In this document: positions 63,636-64,000 of the stretch, piece after piece | Numbering within the stretch: the first letter of the stretch is position 1 | Layout of the letters: the number at the start of each line of letters is the position of its first letter | DNA from: an uncultured Hyphomonadaceae bacterium | GTDB lineage: Bacteria; Pseudomonadota; Alphaproteobacteria; Caulobacterales; Hyphomonadaceae | Direction: 5' to 3' | Length of the DNA: 64,000 nt | Assembly: GCA_938084575.1 (NCBI GenBank) | Contig: CALKFG010000003.1 | Location: forward strand, 177,595-241,594 | Notes under the pieces: model-generated | Told to the model about the DNA's origin: nothing | Database searches by the model: none | What the model saw: the letters and a program-made list of their open reading frames with translations, nothing else | Translations under genes and position numbers: made by a program

Positions 63636-64000
63636 GCTTTGGCTCCATGCCCTTCAGTTTATCCTGGTCATTGTGATAGGTAGCTATATAAGGCGGCGGG
63701 CCGGGAAAGACACGTCCGACCGGCACAAAAAGGCCTCAACTAAGCCCACGCGCTTTGTCCGGACCGCGTCATGGCGTCCGGGCATGCGGCAGGGCCGGGT
63801 GCGTCCGTGACGAACGCGAGGTGACTGCCTGCCTTTCAGCGAGGCGGTAAGCGTCCGGAACGGACGCACCCGCGGCGGCATCTTGCTTATGCTCTTTGGC
63901 CCCCCGGTTCCCTGACCGGGGTGACGACCGGGCTGGACCGGACCAACTGACGCGCCTTGAAGCAGCCCGCCCCGTCGGGGACGGGTTGTCCTTCTCGTCC
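63636..64000. other. Right-end non-coding region with several GC-rich hairpins
   Basis: 365 bases without a convincing gene. It holds GCGTCCG-GAA-CGGACGC (63851-63867), CCCCGGT-N6-ACCGGGG (63902-63921) and CCCGTC-GGG-GACGGG (63971-63985), all perfect stems, the last followed by a T/C-rich run. A rightward promoter-like pair (TGGTCA 63665, TATAAG 63687, spacing 16) precedes them. A structured RNA or a terminator series for a gene beyond the edge is possible. Confidence 0.4.

Noticed and set aside
63684-63881. 65-aa ORF in the right-end gap
   Set aside because: Arg/Pro-rich with no ribosome binding site seen; overlaps a hairpin. Probably chance.
1-64000. tRNA genes, CRISPR arrays, insertion sequences, prophage
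   Set aside because: No T-arm consensus with cloverleaf, no regularly spaced direct repeats, no transposase or integrase frame and no terminal inverted repeats were seen in the gaps by reading. A tRNAscan or CRISPR finder run would be decisive.

Overview
The window is GC-rich, densely packed chromosomal DNA of an aerobic alphaproteobacterium. Support for that placement comes from alphaproteobacterial small families (DUF2842 beside heme A synthase, DUF1491, SapC, a MucR/Ros regulator, a PAS_5 protein, a DnaA-C-like HTH protein) and from ETF-ubiquinone oxidoreductase, Cox15-type CtaA, Rhodobacterales-like TPR lipoproteins beside ispE, and the glyQ/glyS-ppdK neighbourhood. A marine Maricaulales/Parvularculales-like organism is my guess; the sequence does not prove the order. 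I saw no rRNA, tRNA, CRISPR array, prophage or insertion sequence.

Layout. 1-8.5 kb: end of argF, a flavin amine-oxidase-like protein, DUF2842, ctaA, a lipoprotein, rplM-rpsI (promoter apparently inside the opposing lipoprotein gene), argC, a pair of TIGR04282/TIGR04283-like transferases, and a family-4-type uracil-DNA glycosylase. 8.5-24 kb: ETF-QO, two large TPR lipoproteins translationally coupled to ispE, a polyprenyl diphosphate synthase, DUF2007, a TrmN6-like methyltransferase, glyQ, a double-CDGSH protein, glyS and ppdK. 24-32 kb: a SleB-type hydrolase; the NAD operon nadA-(secreted protein)-nadB-nadC read leftward, with two copies of a palindromic site upstream of nadA; an orphan 111-aa protein; a DUF885 lipoprotein that has lost its metal-site motif; SapC with a strong terminator. 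32.8-37.3 kb: a DsbD/ScsB-like thiol reductase coupled to an unlisted 50-aa membrane peptide, an MFS transporter and a DoxX-like protein.

37.4-45.4 kb is the most striking block: a ten-gene, overlapping Mrp-type cation/proton antiporter operon in the order E-F-G-(MrpA C-terminal part)-B-C-D-(MrpA N-terminal-like)-X-D. Its first part follows the order I recall for the Mrp-like module (mbhA-H) of archaeal membrane-bound hydrogenase. It has three antiporter-like subunits, an extra 125-aa two-helix protein, and an atypical hydrophilic insertion in MrpC. An AT-rich patch follows (45.4-46.7 kb) with mucR, a PAS_5 protein and a DnaA-C-like HTH protein, then sufE, a secreted protein of unknown function and a divergent membrane histidine kinase with DUF1491.

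50.8-64 kb: prfC, an OppA-type lipoprotein, two RluA-family pseudouridine synthases, an AbgT transporter, crcB, oppC/oppB (apart from oppA, no ATPases in the window), a TIGR01244-like phosphatase/sulfurtransferase, an ATP-grasp-like protein, an MBL-fold hydrolase, a DUF1499 membrane protein, and 365 bases without a convincing gene but with several GC-rich hairpins.

Many convergent genes share their stop codons in 4-base overlaps and operon genes often overlap as ATGA/TGATG, so the genome is compact. Starts were moved downstream from the ORF track wherever a ribosome binding site, signal peptide or terminator argued for it.
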